64,000 nucleotides of DNA from contig NZ_LMHC01000012.1 in the NCBI RefSeq assembly GCF_001427665.1, positions 474,704 to 538,703 of the forward strand, in the 5' to 3' direction. Below the pieces are notes generated by a model. That model searched no databases. It was not told where the DNA came from and worked only from the letters and a program-made list of their open reading frames with translations. Origin of the DNA: Caulobacter sp. Root655. GTDB taxonomy: Bacteria > Pseudomonadota > Alphaproteobacteria > Caulobacterales > Caulobacteraceae. Both the position numbers and the translations under genes were made by a program. Of this stretch, positions 44,077-53,747 are shown one piece after another (the stretch's first letter is position 1; each line of letters begins with the position of its first letter).

Positions 44077-45999
44077 TCAGAACTCTTCCCATTCGTCGTT
44101 CTTGACAGCGACCGCCGCGCCGCCGCGCGACGGGACGGGACGCCCCGGGCGGACGGAAGTGTTGGGACGGGCCGGGGCGCTGCCGCGCGAGGCCGGCGCG
44201 GCGGCTTCGGCGCCGACCCGGAAGCGGCCGACCAGGGCCGACAGCTGATTGGCCTCGCCCTTCAGCGAGTGGGCGGCGGCGGTGGCTTCCTCGACCATGG
44301 CGGCGTTGCGCTGGACGACCTGGTCCATCTGGTTCACGGCGGTGTTGACCTCGTGCAGGCCAGTCGACTGCTCGGTCGCCGAGGCCGAGATCTCGTTGAC
44401 CAGGGTGTCGATCGACGCCACCTGGTCGACGATGCGCTGCAGGGCCTCGCCGGTCTGGCCGACCAGGCTGACACCGGCCCCGACCTGCTGGGTCGAGGTC
44501 GAGATCAGGGTCTTGATCTCCTTGGCCGCTTCGGCCGAACGCTGGGCCAGGGCGCGGACTTCCTGGGCCACGACCGCGAAGCCGCGCCCCGCGTCGCCGG
44601 CCCGCGCCGCCTCGACCCCGGCGTTCAGGGCCAGCAGGTTGGTCTGGAAGGCGATCTCGTCGATGACGCCGATGATCTGGCTGACCTGGTGGGACGAGGT
44701 CTCGATCTCGGTCATGGCGCTGACCGCCTGGCTGACGATCTTGCCGGACTTCTCGGCGTCGCCGCGCGCCACGGCGACGACGGTCGAGGCCTCCTTGGCG
44801 CCGGCGGCGGTCTTGCGCACCGTGGCGGTGATCTGGTCCAGGGCGGCGGCGGTCTCTTCCAGGCTGGCGGCCTGTTGCTCGGTGCGGCGCGACAGGTCGT
44901 CGGAGGCCACGGCGATCTCGTCGGCGCCGCCATTGACCCCGCCGGTGGCGGCCGCGATGGCCTTCATGGCGTCCTGCATGCGATCGGCCGCGGCGTTGAA
45001 GTTGGACTTCAGGCTCTCGGCCTTGGGCGAGAACGGGATGGTGATGCGGTGGGTCAGGTCGCCGCCCGCCAGGTGGTCCAGCGCCTCGTTCAGGGCGGCG
45101 ATGTTGACCGAATCGCTGCGCTCGACCTCGGCCTTCTCGCTGGCCACGGCGGCGCGCTCGGCGTCGGCGGCCTGGCGCTGGCTGGCGGCGGCCCCCTCGA
45201 TGCGGATCTTCTCGATCGCCGCTTCCTTGAAGTGGGCGACGGCGGCGGCCATCTGGCCGATCTCGTCCCTGCGGCCGGCGGCCGGGACGTCGACGCCGTT
45301 GTCGCCCGAAGCCAGGCGGCGCATGGCGGCGGTCATCGCCGCCACCGGACCGGCAATGGCGCCGGTCAGCAGCAGGCCGCCGCCCAGGGCGATGGCGATG
45401 GTGACGCCCGTGCCGATCATCAGGGCCAGGGTGGCTTGCAGGGAAGCCTTCTTCTGAGCGGTCGCCTCGGCGGCGACGACGGCTTCGGATTGCTTGACGA
45501 TCGCCTCGATGGCGTTCTCGACCGGCTCGACCGCCTTGTCGGCGACACCGTCATGCTTGACCAGCTCGACCGCCTGCGGACGGGTCGCCGGATCGGCGCC
45601 CAGGGTCTCGCCGGGCTCGATGGCCTGGGCGCGGTAGTTGGCGTAGGCGGCGTCGACGTCGGCGATGCGCGCCAGGTCGGCCTCGTCGCCCTTGGCCAGC
45701 TGGCGCAGGTCGTCCAGGGCGGCCAGGAACTTGGGCTTGTGGGCCTCTTCCAGACGCTTGACGTAGTAGTCGTCGCCCGAGAGCAGGAAGCCGCGCAGCG
45801 AGTTTTCCTGGCGGGTCAGGCGGAAGGCGGCGGTGTCGGCGGCGCGCAGCGATTCATGGGCCCGTCCGGTGCGATCGACCGAAGCCTCATACCCCCGCTG
45901 ATTGACGTAAAGCATCACGCCCATCACCGCGATCGCGGTCAGCATGACGGCGAAGACCGCCAGAAGCTTGTGGGGGATTTTCAGATCGCCAAAGTTCAC
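44077..45999 (-). CDS. Methyl-accepting chemotaxis protein with CHASE3 sensor
   Basis: A 640-residue chemoreceptor. Helix one (about 10-32), a CHASE3-like periplasmic domain (about 35-180; [12 protein letters not shown]), helix two (about 190-215), HAMP, and the signalling domain with the same [11 protein letters not shown] tip as the receptor at 19400. The C-terminus is N-D-E-W-E-E-F, matching that receptor's tail. CHASE3 domains sense small molecules outside the cell; the ligand is unknown. Confidence 0.9.
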   Translation of the reverse strand: MNFGDLKIPHKLLAVFAVMLTAIAVMGVMLYVNQRGYEASVDRTGRAHESLRAADTAAFRLTRQENSLRGFLLSGDDYYVKRLEEAHKPKFLAALDDLRQLAKGDEADLARIADVDAAYANYRAQAIEPGETLGADPATRPQAVELVKHDGVADKAVEPVENAIEAIVKQSEAVVAAEATAQKKASLQATLALMIGTGVTIAIALGGGLLLTGAIAGPVAAMTAAMRRLASGDNGVDVPAAGRRDEIGQMAAAVAHFKEAAIEKIRIEGAAASQRQAADAERAAVASEKAEVERSDSVNIAALNEALDHLAGGDLTHRITIPFSPKAESLKSNFNAAADRMQDAMKAIAAATGGVNGGADEIAVASDDLSRRTEQQAASLEETAAALDQITATVRKTAAGAKEASTVVAVARGDAEKSGKIVSQAVSAMTEIETSSHQVSQIIGVIDEIAFQTNLLALNAGVEAARAGDAGRGFAVVAQEVRALAQRSAEAAKEIKTLISTSTQQVGAGVSLVGQTGEALQRIVDQVASIDTLVNEISASATEQSTGLHEVNTAVNQMDQVVQRNAAMVEEATAAAHSLKGEANQLSALVGRFRVGAEAAAPASRGSAPARPNTSVRPGRPVPSRGGAAVAVKNDEWEEF

Positions 46000-46295
46000 G
46001 GCCGCTCTCCGTTATGGACCGCGAGCGCGAAAACTTCATAGACCACGGGTATTTAGAACGTCCGGAAGCACGCGTCGCCGCCCAGTCTTGCGGAGCGCGC
46101 GGTTTCCACGACATTAACCGTAGCGTGGCGGAAGGTCGCACCGTCGCCGGACAGGACCCTTCCGCCGCTCGGCCGAAGACCGTCCGCGACATCCAAGATT
46201 GCACGCTTAAAGGGCTTGGGGCGTTTCCCTTACGTAAGGCTCTACCGGAGGCGGCGCGCGCGGAGACGCAAAAATAATTTTCTCTCTGGAGTCCC
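46000..46295. other. Gap between polA and the CHASE3 chemoreceptor
   Basis: 296 bp without a supported gene, somewhat AT-richer than the flanks. It contains a perfect 12-bp palindrome CCTTACGTAAGG (46228-46239), a possible regulator site or part of the polA transcript end. It should hold the chemoreceptor promoter, but no convincing hexamers were found. Confidence 0.4.
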
Positions 46296-49232
46296 TTAGT
46301 GGGCCTCGTCCCAATTGGCGGCCGCCCGGGCCTCGACCGTCAGCGGCACCGAAATGGCCACCGCCGGCTCGGCGGCGCCCTGCATGATCTCGCGGGCGAC
46401 CTCGATCGTGGCGTCGGCCTCGGCTTCGGGGGCCTCGAACACCAGTTCGTCGTGCACCTGCAGCAGCATCCGGCTCGACAGCCCCGCCGCCTTCAGCGCG
46501 CCTGGCATCCGGACCATGGCCCGGCGCATGACGTCGGCCGCCGCGCCCTGGATCGGGGCGTTGATCGCCGCCCGCTCGGCGAACTGCCGGTGGGCCACCG
46601 ACTTGCCGCCGATGTCGGGAATGTTGATCTTCCGCCCAAAGATGGTGGTGACGTAGCCGTGCTCGCGCACGAAGGCCTTGGTCGCCTCCATATAGGCCTG
46701 GATGCCCGGGAAGCGCTCGAAATAGGTCTTGATATAGGCCCCGGCCTCGCCTTGCGGGATCGACAGCTGGTTGGCCAGGCCGAAGGCGCTGATGCCGTAG
46801 ACGATGCCGAAATTGATGGCCTTGGCGCGGCGGCGCACCTCGCTGGGCATGCCCTCGATCGGCACGTTGAACATCTCCGACGCGGTCATGGCGTGGATGT
46901 CCAGGCCCTCCTGGAAGGCCTTCTTCAGCTGCGGGATGTCGCCGATATGGGCCAGCAGGCGCAGCTCGATCTGGCTGTAGTCGGCGCTGATCAGCACCTT
47001 ACCCGGCGCGGCGATGAAGGCCTTGCGGATCTTGCGGCCTTCCTCGGTGCGGATCGGGATGTTCTGCAGATTGGGGTCGGACGACGACAGCCGCCCGGTG
47101 GTGGTGGCCGCCAAGGCGTAGGAGGTGTGGATGCGGTTGCCGCCGCCCGGCGCGATCGCCGCGATCAGGTTCTCGGTATAGGTGCCCTTCAGCTTGGACA
47201 GCTGGCGCCAGTCGAGCAGCACGCGCGGCAGCTCGTGCTCCAGGGCCAGGGCCTCCAGCACGTCGCTGTCGGTGGACCACTGGCCGGTGGCGGTCTTCTT
47301 GCCGCCCTTCAGGGCCATCTCGCCGAACAGCACGTCGCCGATCTGCTTGGGGCTGCCCAGGTTGAAGGGGCGGCCGACCAGTTCCTGGGCCTTGGCCTCG
47401 AACTGCGCCATGCGCATCGAGAACTCGTTGGAGAGCCGGCGCAGGGTTTCCGGATCGACGCGGACGCCGTCGTTCTCCATCGCCGCCAGCACGGTCGGCA
47501 GCGGACGTTCCAGGGTTTCGTAGACGGTCAGCAGGCCCTCGCGCGCCAGGCGCGGCTTGAGCACGTTGTAGAGCCGCAGGGTGACGTCGGCGTCCTCGGC
47601 GGCGTAGGCCGTGGCCTCGGCCAGGCCCACGTGCTTGAAGCTGATCTGCCCCTTTCCGGAACCGGCGACCTGCTTGAAGGGGATGGGCTTGTGGCCCAGC
47701 CACAGCTCCGACAGCTCGTCCATGCCGTGGCCGTGCAAACCGGCCTCCAGCACGTAGCTGATCAGCATGGTGTCCTCGATCGGACCTACCTCGATCCCGT
47801 GGCGGGCCAGGACGGCGATGTCGTACTTGGCGTTCTGGGCCACCTTCAGCACCGCCGGGTCCTCCAGCAGCGGCTTGAGGGCGGCGATCGCCTGGTCGAG
47901 TGGCACCTGCACCAGGTCGGCGGCCGCCTCCAGCGCCAGGCCGTCCTTCTCGCAGTGGCCGACCGGAATGTAGCAGGCCTCGCCCGGCGCGATGGCCAGG
48001 GAGACGCCGCACAGACCGGCGGTGGCCGAGGACAGGGCGTCGGTCTCGGTGTCGAAGGCGACGATCCCCTTGGCCGTGGCCTTGGCGACCCAGGCGTTCA
48101 GGGTCTCCAGATCCTGGATGCGGACATAGGTGGCGGTGTCGATGCTCACCGGCTCGGCGGCCGGATTGGCCGCCGCCCGGGCGGCGGCGCCCATGTAGGA
48201 CACGCCCAGTACCGGAGCGGTCGGCGTGGCGGCCGGACGGTCCCCCAGCCCTTGGCCGAGGGTGCGGGGTGAGGCCGAGGCGTTGCCGTCGCCGACCCGG
48301 CGGGCCAGGGAGCGGAACTCCATCAACTCCAGGAAATCGGCCAGCACCTGCTTGTCCGGCTCGCGCACCGTCAGGTCGTCGATCGGCTCGGGCAGCGGCG
48401 TGTCACAGTCGAGCCTGACCAGCTGTCGCGACAGGCGGATCTGGTCGGCGAATTCGATCAGGGTCTCGCGGCGCTTGGGCTGCTTGATCTCGCCGGCCCG
48501 GGCCAGCAGGGTGTCGAGGTCGCCATATTCGTTGATCAGCTGAGCGGCGGTCTTGATGCCGATGCCCGGCGCGCCGGGCACGTTGTCGACGCTGTCGCCG
48601 CACAGCGACTGCACGTCAACGACCCGCTCGGGATAGACGCCGAACTTCTCGAACACCTGCTCGCGGTCGATGCGCGCGCCCTTCATCGGGTCGAACATCG
48701 ACACGCCTTCGCCGACCAGCTGCATCAGGTCCTTGTCGGAGCTGACGATCACCGCCTCGCCGCCCAGGTCGCGGGCGGCGCACGAATAGGCGGCGATCAG
48801 GTCGTCGGCCTCGTAGCCGGCCAGTTCGATGCTCGGCACGCCGAACGCCCGGGTGGCGTCACGGACCAGGGCGAACTGTGGGATCAGGTCCTCGGGCGGC
48901 GGCGGGCGGTGGGCCTTGTACTTGTCGTAGAGCTGGTTGCGGAAGGTCTTCTCCGAATGGTCGAAGATCACCGCCAGGTGCGTGGGCGCGTCGCCCTGCA
49001 TGTCACGCAGCAGCTTCCACAGCATGTTGCAAAAGCCCTGCACCGCGCCGACCGGCAAGCCGTCGCTCTTGCGGGTCAGCGGCGGCAGGGCGTGGTAGGC
49101 GCGGAAGATGTAGGCCGAGCCGTCCACCAGGAACAGCCGCACGGCCGGGCCGTCCTGGGTCAGGGGACGGGCGGCCCCTTCTTCACCAGGAATGGGAGCG
49201 GCGGCGGAATCGGGCGCGAGCGTGTCGGTCAT
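46296..49232 (-). CDS. polA: DNA polymerase I
   Basis: A 978-residue polymerase for Okazaki-fragment maturation and repair. A 5' nuclease domain (about 40-310; L-F-L-V-D-G-S-A-Y-I) and 3'-5' exonuclease (about 370-560; V-A-F-D-T-E-T-D, then A-E-D-A-D-V-T) are followed by the polymerase domain: motif A S-A-D-Y-S-Q-I-E-L-R, motif B K-A-I-N-F-G-I-V-Y-G, and motif C Q-V-H-D-E-L-V-F. The proofreading acidic residues are intact. The ATG at 49232 fits the family; no ribosome site is seen, so the mRNA may be leaderless. A longer frame from 49271 is less likely. Confidence 0.95.
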   Translation of the reverse strand: MTDTLAPDSAAAPIPGEEGAARPLTQDGPAVRLFLVDGSAYIFRAYHALPPLTRKSDGLPVGAVQGFCNMLWKLLRDMQGDAPTHLAVIFDHSEKTFRNQLYDKYKAHRPPPPEDLIPQFALVRDATRAFGVPSIELAGYEADDLIAAYSCAARDLGGEAVIVSSDKDLMQLVGEGVSMFDPMKGARIDREQVFEKFGVYPERVVDVQSLCGDSVDNVPGAPGIGIKTAAQLINEYGDLDTLLARAGEIKQPKRRETLIEFADQIRLSRQLVRLDCDTPLPEPIDDLTVREPDKQVLADFLELMEFRSLARRVGDGNASASPRTLGQGLGDRPAATPTAPVLGVSYMGAAARAAANPAAEPVSIDTATYVRIQDLETLNAWVAKATAKGIVAFDTETDALSSATAGLCGVSLAIAPGEACYIPVGHCEKDGLALEAAADLVQVPLDQAIAALKPLLEDPAVLKVAQNAKYDIAVLARHGIEVGPIEDTMLISYVLEAGLHGHGMDELSELWLGHKPIPFKQVAGSGKGQISFKHVGLAEATAYAAEDADVTLRLYNVLKPRLAREGLLTVYETLERPLPTVLAAMENDGVRVDPETLRRLSNEFSMRMAQFEAKAQELVGRPFNLGSPKQIGDVLFGEMALKGGKKTATGQWSTDSDVLEALALEHELPRVLLDWRQLSKLKGTYTENLIAAIAPGGGNRIHTSYALAATTTGRLSSSDPNLQNIPIRTEEGRKIRKAFIAAPGKVLISADYSQIELRLLAHIGDIPQLKKAFQEGLDIHAMTASEMFNVPIEGMPSEVRRRAKAINFGIVYGISAFGLANQLSIPQGEAGAYIKTYFERFPGIQAYMEATKAFVREHGYVTTIFGRKINIPDIGGKSVAHRQFAERAAINAPIQGAAADVMRRAMVRMPGALKAAGLSSRMLLQVHDELVFEAPEAEADATIEVAREIMQGAAEPAVAISVPLTVEARAAANWDEAH

Positions 49233-49371
49233 GAGGGGCAAGATAGGCGGTCGCGGGCGAGGCGGAAACACCCTAGACGCCCACCTCCACGGTGGCGCTT
49301 GCGGCCACGCCCGCCTACACTCGACCCCAGGCCGCGAAATGACGCGGCCTGTTCGCGTACCCGGGGGATGT

Positions 49372-50718
49372 ATGAGGGCGGGAATTCTGGCGGCGCTGGC
49401 CGCGACGGCCTTGACGGTCGCGGCTCCGACGATCGGCCTGGCGGCGGACGATGGCCTGGCGCACCCCTCCTACGCCCAGCGCGCGAAGTCCGCGGATGTC
49501 GCCGCCGCCTATCCCAAGGCCGCCTTCGCGCGGAAGATCTCCGGCGACGTTGACCTCAACTGCACCGCCGCCCCGGACGGTCGGTTGGCCGACTGCAAGG
49601 TCGTCAAGGAAGAGCCCGCCGGCATGGGCTTTGGCGAGGCGGCCCTTGGCTTGTCGGCGAAGGATCGGGTCAAGGCCAAGGACGACAACGGCGTCCCGAT
49701 CGTCGGGCGGCGGTTCGAGTGGAGCTACAATTTCCTGGCGCCGGGCGATTCCAACGCCGACTGGATGACCAAGCCCACCGTCTACCAGCTGATGGGCGTC
49801 TATCCGGTCGCGGCCCGCCACAGGCCGCCGACCACCGCCAAGGCGACGATCACTTGCAAGGTCAATGAGGAAGGCTTCCTGCGGGACTGCAAGCCGGTCT
49901 TCGAGGCTCCGGAGAACATGGGGTTCGGCGCGGCGGCCCTTCAGCTCTCGACGCTGTTTCGCATGAAGCCCAAGATCCGGAACGGCAAGCCGGTGGAGAC
50001 CGAGGTCACCATCCCCATCATCTGGTCCGGCTTCCAGAACTTCCCGGCCCCCTCCGGCCAAGCCAACAGCCTGGTGCTGGATCCGCCGTGGACGAGCACG
50101 CCGTCCAGCACCCAGGTGCGCGCGGCCTGGCCCGCCGACGCCAAGGGGGCCACGACCGGCCAGGTGGCGTTGCGCTGCGAACTGAACAAGGCCGGCGGCC
50201 TGACCTCCTGCGAGGTGCTGTCGGAAATCCCGGCCGGCAAGGGCTTTGGCAAGGCGGCGCGCTCCCTGGCGCCGGCCTTCCAGGTCGCCTTCGCCCCGGA
50301 CCAGGCCAAGACCCTGGGCAGCTACACGGTCGACGTGCCGTTTCACTTCCGCGATCCGGCGGGACCAGACACTCGCAAGATCACCACGCCGAAATGGACC
50401 CGCACCATGACCGCCGAGGGCATGGCCCTGGCCTACCCCCAGGCGGCGGTGAAGGCGGGGGTCAAGACGGGCCTCGGCATCGTCGCCTGCGTCGTCGATG
50501 TGCGGGGCCAGTTGACGGACTGCCAGGTCCGGCGCGAGGACCCTGTCGGACTGGACTTCGGCGCGGCGGCCATCGAGGCGGTCAAGCTGATGGCGATGAA
50601 CCCCTGGAGCAAGGAGGGCGAGCCGCTGGACGGCCTTCCGATCGCCGTGCCGGTCCGGTTCAACTGGCAGGAGACGGTCGAGGACACGCCTCCCGCCGCC
50701 CCGCTCGCCAAGCCTTAA
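49372..50718 (+). CDS. Periplasmic protein with four TonB-C-like repeats
   Basis: A 448-residue exported protein. A signal peptide (1-24, ending L-A-A) is followed by four divergent copies of a TonB C-terminal-like unit. Each has a Cys pair exactly 11 residues apart (64/75, 162/173, 269/280, 373/384) around G-x-L-x-(D/S)-C, then G-(M/K/L)-(G/D)-F-G-x-A-A. There is no inner-membrane anchor or Pro-rich spanner, so it is not an ordinary TonB. It could bind TonB boxes, peptidoglycan or another partner. GGGGGA precedes the ATG at 49372. Its stop overlaps that of the convergent gene. Confidence 0.75.
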   Translation: MRAGILAALAATALTVAAPTIGLAADDGLAHPSYAQRAKSADVAAAYPKAAFARKISGDVDLNCTAAPDGRLADCKVVKEEPAGMGFGEAALGLSAKDRVKAKDDNGVPIVGRRFEWSYNFLAPGDSNADWMTKPTVYQLMGVYPVAARHRPPTTAKATITCKVNEEGFLRDCKPVFEAPENMGFGAAALQLSTLFRMKPKIRNGKPVETEVTIPIIWSGFQNFPAPSGQANSLVLDPPWTSTPSSTQVRAAWPADAKGATTGQVALRCELNKAGGLTSCEVLSEIPAGKGFGKAARSLAPAFQVAFAPDQAKTLGSYTVDVPFHFRDPAGPDTRKITTPKWTRTMTAEGMALAYPQAAVKAGVKTGLGIVACVVDVRGQLTDCQVRREDPVGLDFGAAAIEAVKLMAMNPWSKEGEPLDGLPIAVPVRFNWQETVEDTPPAAPLAKP

Positions 50719-51518
50719 CCGAAGCGGGCGTTGAGGTCGGGCAGGTCCTTGGCGGCGGCCGCATAGCCGGTGGTGTCGCCATCGACCAGGAAAGCCTTGG
50801 TCGCGGCCAGCATCATGCCATAGGCGGCGCGGAACGGGCCGGTGGCCGAGCTCAGGCGGCGCACGCCCAGTTCGCCCAGGCGCTGGGCCGACGGCATGCC
50901 CGGCCGGCCCATGGCGTTCAACGGCAGAGTGATCCCGGCGGCCAGCTGCGAGAGCAGGTCCTCCTCGATCGGCAGGGGCACGAAAATTCCGGTGGCTCCA
51001 GCCTCGGCGTAGAGCGCCGCCCTGCGCAGCGTCTCGGCCAGGGCCGCCTCGCCCTCGGCCAGGCGCGCCAGGTAGATGTCGGTGCGGGCGTTGATGAACA
51101 GGTTCACGCCGGCCCTCTCGGCGGCGGATCGCGCGGTCTCGACCTTGCGGGCGTGGAGGTCGGGATCGCGGTGGCCGTCCTCCAGATTGATCCCCACCGC
51201 CCCGGCCCCGACCACGGCGGCGACGGTCTGGGCCAGGGTCGCCAGGTCGTCGGTGTAGCCGCCCTCGATGTCGGCGGTCAGCGGAACCCTGACCACCCGG
51301 GCGATGCCGGCGATCACGTCGATCAGGGCGGCGACCGGCAAGGCGTCACCGTCGGCATAGCCGCGCGCCCAGGCCACGGCGGCGCTGGAGGTGGCCACCG
51401 CCTTGGCGCCGGCGTCCTCCATCAGAGCGGCGCTGGCGGCGTCCCAGGCGTTGGGCAGCAGCAGCACGTCCGGGCCGGCGTGCAGGGCGTGGAAGCGGTC
51501 GGCGACGGTCTGGCTCAC
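50715..51518 (-). CDS. Isocitrate lyase/PEP mutase family enzyme
   Basis: A 267-residue TIM-barrel protein of the PEP mutase/isocitrate lyase superfamily. Metal and substrate residues are visible in L-L-L-P-N-A-W-D-A-A-S-A, P-L-T-A-D-I-E-G-G-Y and G-I-N-L-E-D. The catalytic K-K-C-G-H of isocitrate lyase is absent, so it is more like oxaloacetate hydrolase or a C-C/C-P lyase of unknown substrate. A GTG start at 51518 follows GGAG. Its TAA shares the TTAA at 50715-50718 with the convergent gene. Confidence 0.8.
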   Translation of the reverse strand: MSQTVADRFHALHAGPDVLLLPNAWDAASAALMEDAGAKAVATSSAAVAWARGYADGDALPVAALIDVIAGIARVVRVPLTADIEGGYTDDLATLAQTVAAVVGAGAVGINLEDGHRDPDLHARKVETARSAAERAGVNLFINARTDIYLARLAEGEAALAETLRRAALYAEAGATGIFVPLPIEEDLLSQLAAGITLPLNAMGRPGMPSAQRLGELGVRRLSSATGPFRAAYGMMLAATKAFLVDGDTTGYAAAAKDLPDLNARFG

Positions 51519-51798
51519 GAGGCGAACTCCAAGATTTGGGCGGCGCGACTATGACGCGAACCCGCGAGGATCGTCTCGCGGAAATCGGACTCGATGACCC
51601 GCTGCTGACAGGTTTGGGCGCGCCCTGCCCGCGAAATTGGCGTTCGCTCAATTGGGGCGAACGCGTCGTATTGTCGCCTTGGCGGCGTCAAAGGCTTCCC
51701 CTAGAGGCATGAGAGTCCGCCAGGGCCGCCCACGGGAACCTCCCCCTTTCCCGGGCTTTGGTCTAGGGCGACCAGAAACAGCAGGATGTCCGTTTCCC
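51519..51798. other. Intergenic region with an inverted repeat
   Basis: 280 bp between the PEP-mutase-family gene and a small ORF. It contains perfect 8-bp arms GCGTTCGC/GCGAACGC (51640-51647 and 51657-51664) around a TCAATTGGG loop. No promoter was clearly recognised, though both divergent genes need one. Nothing else stands out. Confidence 0.4.
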
Positions 51799-51993
51799 AT
51801 GGTCTCATGGAAGAAGATTCGCGTCGGTACGGCGCTCGTGGCCGCCACCCTGACCACCGCCGTCGTGCTGGCCGTGGCCCCCACGCACCACGTCGCCCCG
51901 CAGGCCGATCCGACCAGCGAGCCCGTGAAATTGTCGCCGCCGCTGATGCCCGCCGAGGCCGGCAAGCCGCTGCCGCGAACCATCCTGACCTGA
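51799..51993 (+). CDS. Possible 64-residue single-pass membrane or secreted protein
   Basis: A short frame with an N-terminal hydrophobic helix (about 8-28: [19 protein letters not shown]) followed by a Pro-rich tail. An AGGA lies about 13 bases upstream of the ATG, and third positions are G/C-rich. A CCCGCCC/GGGCGGG hairpin at 52005-52030 separates it from trmD. It resembles a small periplasm-facing membrane protein, but no homologue comes to mind; it could be spurious. Confidence 0.45.
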   Translation: MVSWKKIRVGTALVAATLTTAVVLAVAPTHHVAPQADPTSEPVKLSPPLMPAEAGKPLPRTILT

Positions 51994-52048
51994 GTTTAAG
52001 CAACCCCGCCCTCTCGTTTTTGGGGGCGGGTGGCGCTACAGAGCGCCC

Positions 52049-52786
52049 ATGCCGTTCACCGCCACCGTCCTGACCATGTTCCCCGAGGCCTTTCCCGGCC
52101 CGCTCGGCGTCTCGCTGATCGGCACGTCGTGGAAGGAGCAGGACCTGTGGCGATTGGAAACACTGGACATTCGGGGGTTTTCCAAGGATAAGCGCGGCTT
52201 CCTCGACGACACCCCCGCGGGTGGCGGCGTGGGAGCGGTACTCAAAGCGGACGTCATCGCCGCCGCGCTGGACAGCGTGGAGGTCGGTGGGCGGCCGCTT
52301 TTGTACATGAGCGCCCGGGGTCGGCCCCTGACCCAGGCGCGCGTCAAGGAGTGGTCGAAAGCGCCGGGCGTCATCGTCCTGTGTGGCCGTTTCGAGGGGG
52401 TGGACCAGCGGGTGCTCGACGCCCGTGGGTTCGAGGAGGTCTCGGTCGGAGACGCCGTGCTCGCCGGTGGCGAGGCGGCGGCGATGGTCGTGATCGAGGC
52501 GTGCGTTCGATTGGCTCCAGGGGTTCTGGGCAATTTCGAGAGCACGCAGGAAGAAAGCTTCGAGGACGGTCTCCTCGAGCATCCGCAGTACACGCGACCG
52601 CGGACGTTCGAAGGGCTGGATATCCCCGAGGTGCTGCTGTCGGGCGACCACAAGAAGGTGGCCCAATGGCGGACCAGTATGCGTGAAGAGACGACACGCG
52701 AGCGGCGGCCCGATCTTTGGGAAGCGCATCTCGCCAATCAACAGGCAAAAGGCGGCCCGAAAACGGGTAAGCCCAAAGGAGATTGA
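52049..52786 (+). CDS. trmD: tRNA (guanine-N1)-methyltransferase
   Basis: A 245-residue SPOUT methyltransferase that makes m1G37 in tRNA and so prevents +1 frameshifts. Visible motifs are D-D-T-P-A-G-G-G, the SAM knot [13 protein letters not shown] and [11 protein letters not shown], and the tRNA-contacting P-Q-Y-T-R-P and L-L-S-G-D-H. The G-G-A-G-M-V seen in most relatives is G-G-V-G-A-V here. The usual rpsP-rimM partners are not directly upstream. Four bases separate its stop from the start of rplS. Confidence 0.93.
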   Translation: MPFTATVLTMFPEAFPGPLGVSLIGTSWKEQDLWRLETLDIRGFSKDKRGFLDDTPAGGGVGAVLKADVIAAALDSVEVGGRPLLYMSARGRPLTQARVKEWSKAPGVIVLCGRFEGVDQRVLDARGFEEVSVGDAVLAGGEAAAMVVIEACVRLAPGVLGNFESTQEESFEDGLLEHPQYTRPRTFEGLDIPEVLLSGDHKKVAQWRTSMREETTRERRPDLWEAHLANQQAKGGPKTGKPKGD

Positions 52787-52790
52787 GACC

Positions 52791-53186
52791 ATGGCGATCA
52801 ATATCATCAAGGAACTCGAGCGCGAAGAATCCGAGCGTCTGCTCGCGGCCCGCGCCATTCCGGAATTCGAGCCGGGCGACACCCTGCGCGTCAACGTCCG
52901 CATCAAGGAAGGCGAGCGCGAGCGCGTCCAGGCCTATGAAGGCGTCTGCATCGCCCGTTCGGGCGGCGGCATCCACGAGAGCTTCACCGTCCGCAAGATC
53001 TCGTTCGGCGAAGGCGTGGAGCGTCTGTTCCCCCTGCTCTCGCCGAGCATCGAAAGCATCGAAGTGAAGCGCCGCGGCGTCGTCCGTCGCGCCAAGCTGT
53101 ACTACCTGCGCGACCGTCGCGGTAAGTCGGCCCGCATCGCCGAACGCGCCAACGTCCGCAAGGACAAGGTCGAAATCGCCGAATAG
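52791..53186 (+). CDS. rplS: Ribosomal protein L19
   Basis: A 131-residue large-subunit ribosomal protein at the 30S-50S interface. It has the typical I-I-K-E-L-E-R-E-E at the start, [25 protein letters not shown] and R-R-A-K-L-Y-Y-L-R. The ATG at 52791 follows AAAGGAG. Second gene of trmD-rplS; a terminator follows at 53213. Confidence 0.97.
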   Translation: MAINIIKELEREESERLLAARAIPEFEPGDTLRVNVRIKEGERERVQAYEGVCIARSGGGIHESFTVRKISFGEGVERLFPLLSPSIESIEVKRRGVVRRAKLYYLRDRRGKSARIAERANVRKDKVEIAE

Positions 53187-53212
53187 GCGTTTCGCCCTCG
53201 CGAAGAATTCAG

Positions 53213-53243
53213 AGGCCTCGGCGGCAACGCCGGGGCCTTTTTC
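53213..53243 (+). terminator. Terminator after rplS
   Basis: GGCCTCGGCG and CGCCGGGGCC form a GC-rich stem with a GCAA loop, followed by TTTTTCTTT, about 30 bases after the rplS stop. Confidence 0.85.
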
Positions 53244-53330
53244 TTTGCCCTCGCCTCGGTCCGAAGCTTGACCGTGATTTGTGAGCAGGGCCACGCTACC
53301 TCCCTCGCACAACTTGGAGATTGCTCGCAA

Positions 53331-53675
53331 ATGCGCTGCTTGCCCTGGGCCACCCTGGTCGCGGCCCTGATCGCCGCGACCACCGTAACAACCGCCGAGG
53401 CCGGTTCGTCGAGTGGCGGCTATGTCACCATGATCGCGCCAAACAACGGCGGCTCACTGGTGTTTTTCACTAGCGTTCCAGCGGCCGCGCCGCGGCCGGC
53501 CTGCGCGACCAGCGATCGTTGGTCAATCAACACCACGACGCTGCAGGGCCAATCGATGGCAGCGGGAATCTACGCGGCGATGGCGGCGGGTTTCAAGATC
53601 AACGTCTATGGCACGGGTTCGTGCCCCGAAATCTACGATACGGAGTCGGTGTCCTACTACACGATCGTGAAGTAG
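53331..53675 (+). CDS. Small secreted beta-rich protein
   Basis: A 114-residue protein with a signal peptide (about 1-24, ending A-E-A). The mature part has two Cys and W-S-I-N-T-T-T...Q-G-Q-S-M-A-A-G-I-Y-A-A...V-Y-G-T-G-S-C. This pattern is familiar from small proteins annotated as subtilase-cytotoxin B-subunit-like (OB-fold) and is loosely shared with the tandem pair at 21480-22159. A toxin role is not implied; the fold is only a guess. GGAGA lies about 11 bases before the ATG. A candidate small RNA begins about 70 bases downstream. Confidence 0.65.
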   Translation: MRCLPWATLVAALIAATTVTTAEAGSSSGGYVTMIAPNNGGSLVFFTSVPAAAPRPACATSDRWSINTTTLQGQSMAAGIYAAMAAGFKINVYGTGSCPEIYDTESVSYYTIVK

Positions 53676-53710
53676 CAGCCATGGCCAAGCTTGCGTGCGT
53701 CCGCACGGAC

Positions 53711-53741
53711 TTGACAGAACATTGGTTTTGCCGGCTATATT
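53711..53741 (+). promoter_or_regulatory. Strong-looking promoter for a candidate small RNA
   Basis: TTGACA, 19 bases, TATATT. The -10 region reads GCTATATT, close to the Caulobacter housekeeping consensus GCTANAWC. It starts 36 bases after the stop of the small secreted-protein gene, and no protein frame of interest follows, which points to an RNA product. Confidence 0.65.
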
Positions 53742-53747
53742 AACTAC

